Shown here in pieces: positions 41,538 through 42,473 of a stretch of 42,473 bases of DNA. The notes under the pieces are model-generated. The model saw only the letters and a program-made list of their open reading frames with translations, was not told where the DNA came from and did not search any database. The DNA is taken from assembly GCA_015066745.1 (NCBI GenBank), contig SVNW01000026.1:1-42473 (forward strand), written 5' to 3'. Every line of letters starts with the position of its first letter. Position 1 is the stretch's first letter. The stretch comes from Ruminococcus sp. Lineage in GTDB: Bacteria > Bacillota > Clostridia > Oscillospirales > Ruminococcaceae. The position numbers and the translations under genes are program-made.

Positions 41538-42085
41538 GGATGTAAAAAACGAGCATCCCACAAGGTATAAACCATCGCCAAATGATTTATACCTCATAAT
41601 CAAACAGATAGAAACAGTATCTGAATGACTTAGCGAAATGCTATCGTGTGCATAATATAATGCATTACTTGTATTATAGCACTTAAAATAGAAATTGTCA
41701 AGCTTTCAGAATCACAACACCTCATCTTGTTTGGTACTGGAGCTTGACTTTTTTTGTCCGGATACAAGTAACTTGACAACTTAATACGATACAAAGCACA
41801 AAAGGTTTTGTATGTAGCCTTCAAAAAGATACGCAACGACTACCTGGTTTTACTTGCGAAAACTAAAATAACGATGAAATGTTTTCATGGACATTGAAGT
41901 AAAGATACGAGCGATAAATATCTTGTTTGATAATCGAACCGGCAATCGATGAAGCCGTAACCATACAAAACTATAATGATACTTCTCGCGAGAGCCGAAG
42001 CATAGGAATGCTCGGAACAAACTTCTGACCTACTATACGAAGTTTGTTATGAAAGTTGTAGCCGAACAGCTGACTTTGTAAAAAA
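41538..42085 (+). ncRNA. Candidate large structured non-coding RNA (ROOL/GOLLD size class)
   Basis: About 550 nt without a plausible gene, driven by a full-consensus promoter. Perfect or near-perfect hairpins in plus-strand order are: GGATG/CATCC (41538-41558), GGTATAAA/TTTATACC (41564-41593), CAGATA/TATCTG (41605-41623), TGCTAT/ATAGCA enclosing GCAT/ATGC (41639-41681), GTCAAGCT/AGCTTGAC (41697-41748), ATACAAA/TTTGTAT (41789-41813), CGGC/GCCG (41940-41957), CCGA-GCAT/ATGC-TCGG (41995-42015) and AACAAACTT/AAGTTTGTT (42016-42048). ROOL RNAs are about 580 nt, occur in Firmicutes and phages and often lie near tRNA genes; tRNA-Trp is adjacent here. Class assignment is inference. A T-run at 41749 could instead end a shorter RNA. 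Confidence 0.55.
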
Positions 42086-42087
42086 AT

Positions 42088-42119
42088 CTTTGACACTTTA
42101 TGAAATGTCAAAGATTCTC
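42088..42119 (-). terminator. Terminator of the tRNA-Trp gene
   Basis: On the minus strand: AATCTTTGACA, loop, TGTCAAAGATT, then T's (plus-strand A-run 42080-42087). An 11-bp perfect stem. Confidence 0.85.
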
Positions 42120-42127
42120 CTGGATGA

Positions 42128-42198
42128 CAGGGGCGGTAAGAATCGAACTCACGTCAAAGGTTTTGGAGACCCCTATTCTACCATTGAACCACGCCCCT
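42128..42198 (-). tRNA. tRNA-Trp (CCA anticodon)
   Basis: The minus-strand sequence folds as a normal tRNA: acceptor AGGGGCG/CGCCCCT with discriminator G, D-arm GGTTCAATGGTAGAAT, anticodon stem GGGGT/ACCTT with loop CTCCAAA giving anticodon CCA, and T-arm with GTTCGATTC. The 3' CCA is not encoded. Promoter TTGACA-N17-TATAAT at 42259 to 42231 and a strong terminator at 42088 frame a single-tRNA transcription unit. Confidence 0.95.
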
Positions 42199-42230
42199 AT
42201 ATGTAATGCGTGTCGCATTCAACGTATTAA

Positions 42231-42259
42231 ATTATATCATAAAAAAACATAATTGTCAA
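42231..42259 (-). promoter_or_regulatory. Promoter of tRNA-Trp
   Basis: Minus strand: TTGACA (42259-42254), 17 bases, TATAAT (42236-42231). Confidence 0.85.
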
Positions 42260-42312
42260 TAGTAAATTTTAAAATTTTTATAAATTTATTTTAACTATTT
42301 TCAGCAAGAATT

Positions 42313-42333
42313 CCCCCACCTCTAAGGTGGGGG
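42313..42333. repeat. Strong GC-rich hairpin like an IS200/IS605 element end
   Basis: CCCCCACCT, CTA, AGGTGGGGG: 9-bp perfect stem with a 3-base loop, in AT-rich surroundings, flanked by GAATT and ATGAATT. Such hairpins are typical of IS200/IS605 ends and of the 3' end of TnpB-associated omega RNAs. No tnpA or tnpB gene is visible before the window ends. Confidence 0.45.
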
Positions 42334-42395
42334 ATGAATTGCGCCATCACGCAAATCAATTTTCAAAACCTTGACAGACATGGTATAATAGAATT

Positions 42396-42473
42396 ATGAA
42401 AAATAACGGAATAACAGAGTATTTTGAGGAAGTAGAAACAGAAGAAGAGTATAATGGCTATTTTTGCAGGATA
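42396..42473 (+). CDS. 5' end of an unidentified gene, cut by the window
   Basis: Twenty-six codons from an ATG, opening MKNNGITEYFEEVETEEEYN, still open at the window edge. There is no clear ribosome-binding site, and a TATAAT lies only 6 bases before the ATG, so the message would have almost no leader or the true start lies further on. The acidic opening is of a type found in ISAs1-like transposases, but this is too short to decide. Confidence 0.4.
   Translation, partial: MKNNGITEYFEEVETEEEYNGYFCRI

Noticed and set aside
42128..42198. tRNA-Trp as attachment site of the integrase at 38746
   Set aside because: I found no second copy of the tRNA 3' end elsewhere in the window; not excluded if the other end lies outside.

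Overview
The window looks like chromosomal DNA of a low-GC, Gram-positive gut anaerobe, most likely a Ruminococcus-like member of the Oscillospiraceae. Lipoprotein signal peptides are numerous, promoters are clean TTGACA-N17-TATAAT types, one secreted protease carries a two-repeat dockerin, and there are a CotH-kinase lipoprotein, a choloylglycine-hydrolase-family enzyme and a large transfer-element helicase remnant of the kind common in gut Firmicutes. The genus is inferred; no rRNA is present.

Layout. 3-1469: the 3' part of an AAA-ATPase/PD-(D/E)XK protein cut by the window edge. 1494-5567: late cobalamin genes (alpha-ribazole phosphatase, cbiB, cobD, cbiP). 5704-10678: an exported protein, an XRE regulator and an ABC-2 type transporter with its lipoprotein. 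10732-17054: a second cobalamin locus. It has a promoter, a B12 riboswitch with its terminator, a NEAT-like surface protein, a BtuF/BtuC/BtuD-like importer, an exported lipoprotein CbiK, a small lipoprotein, the corrinoid adenosyltransferase and CbiC. Together the two loci cover corrinoid capture, cobalt insertion, adenosylation, side-chain attachment and nucleotide-loop assembly, while most ring-methylation genes are absent here.

17101-25243: an XRE membrane regulator; an ECF sigma factor with a probable anti-sigma partner, followed by a transglutaminase-like lipoprotein (the same ECF-type promoter stands before both transcription units); an exported membrane protein; a CotH lipoprotein; and an HPr/Crh-like protein without the catalytic histidine. 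25329-26312: choloylglycine-hydrolase family enzyme. 26437-26736: an unannotated locus with the layout of an Fst/par type I toxin-antitoxin system (28-residue hydrophobic peptide, convergent antisense RNA, shared bidirectional terminator, direct repeats). 26815-28800: a complete insertion sequence with 12-bp inverted repeats and a CGGG duplication. 29165-33525: a visibly GC-richer pair, a two-protease dockerin protein and a divergent AraC/LacI-hybrid regulator.

33654-42198: mobile-element debris. It includes a decapitated transfer-element helicase, an IS3 fragment, two zeta-toxin modules, a serine recombinase, a tyrosine integrase and a ribbon-helix-helix protein. A roughly 550-nt ORF-free stretch with a perfect promoter and many hairpins may be a large structured RNA (ROOL/GOLLD size class). 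tRNA-Trp follows on the minus strand. The window ends in a hairpin like those of IS200/IS605 ends and the first codons of an unidentified gene.
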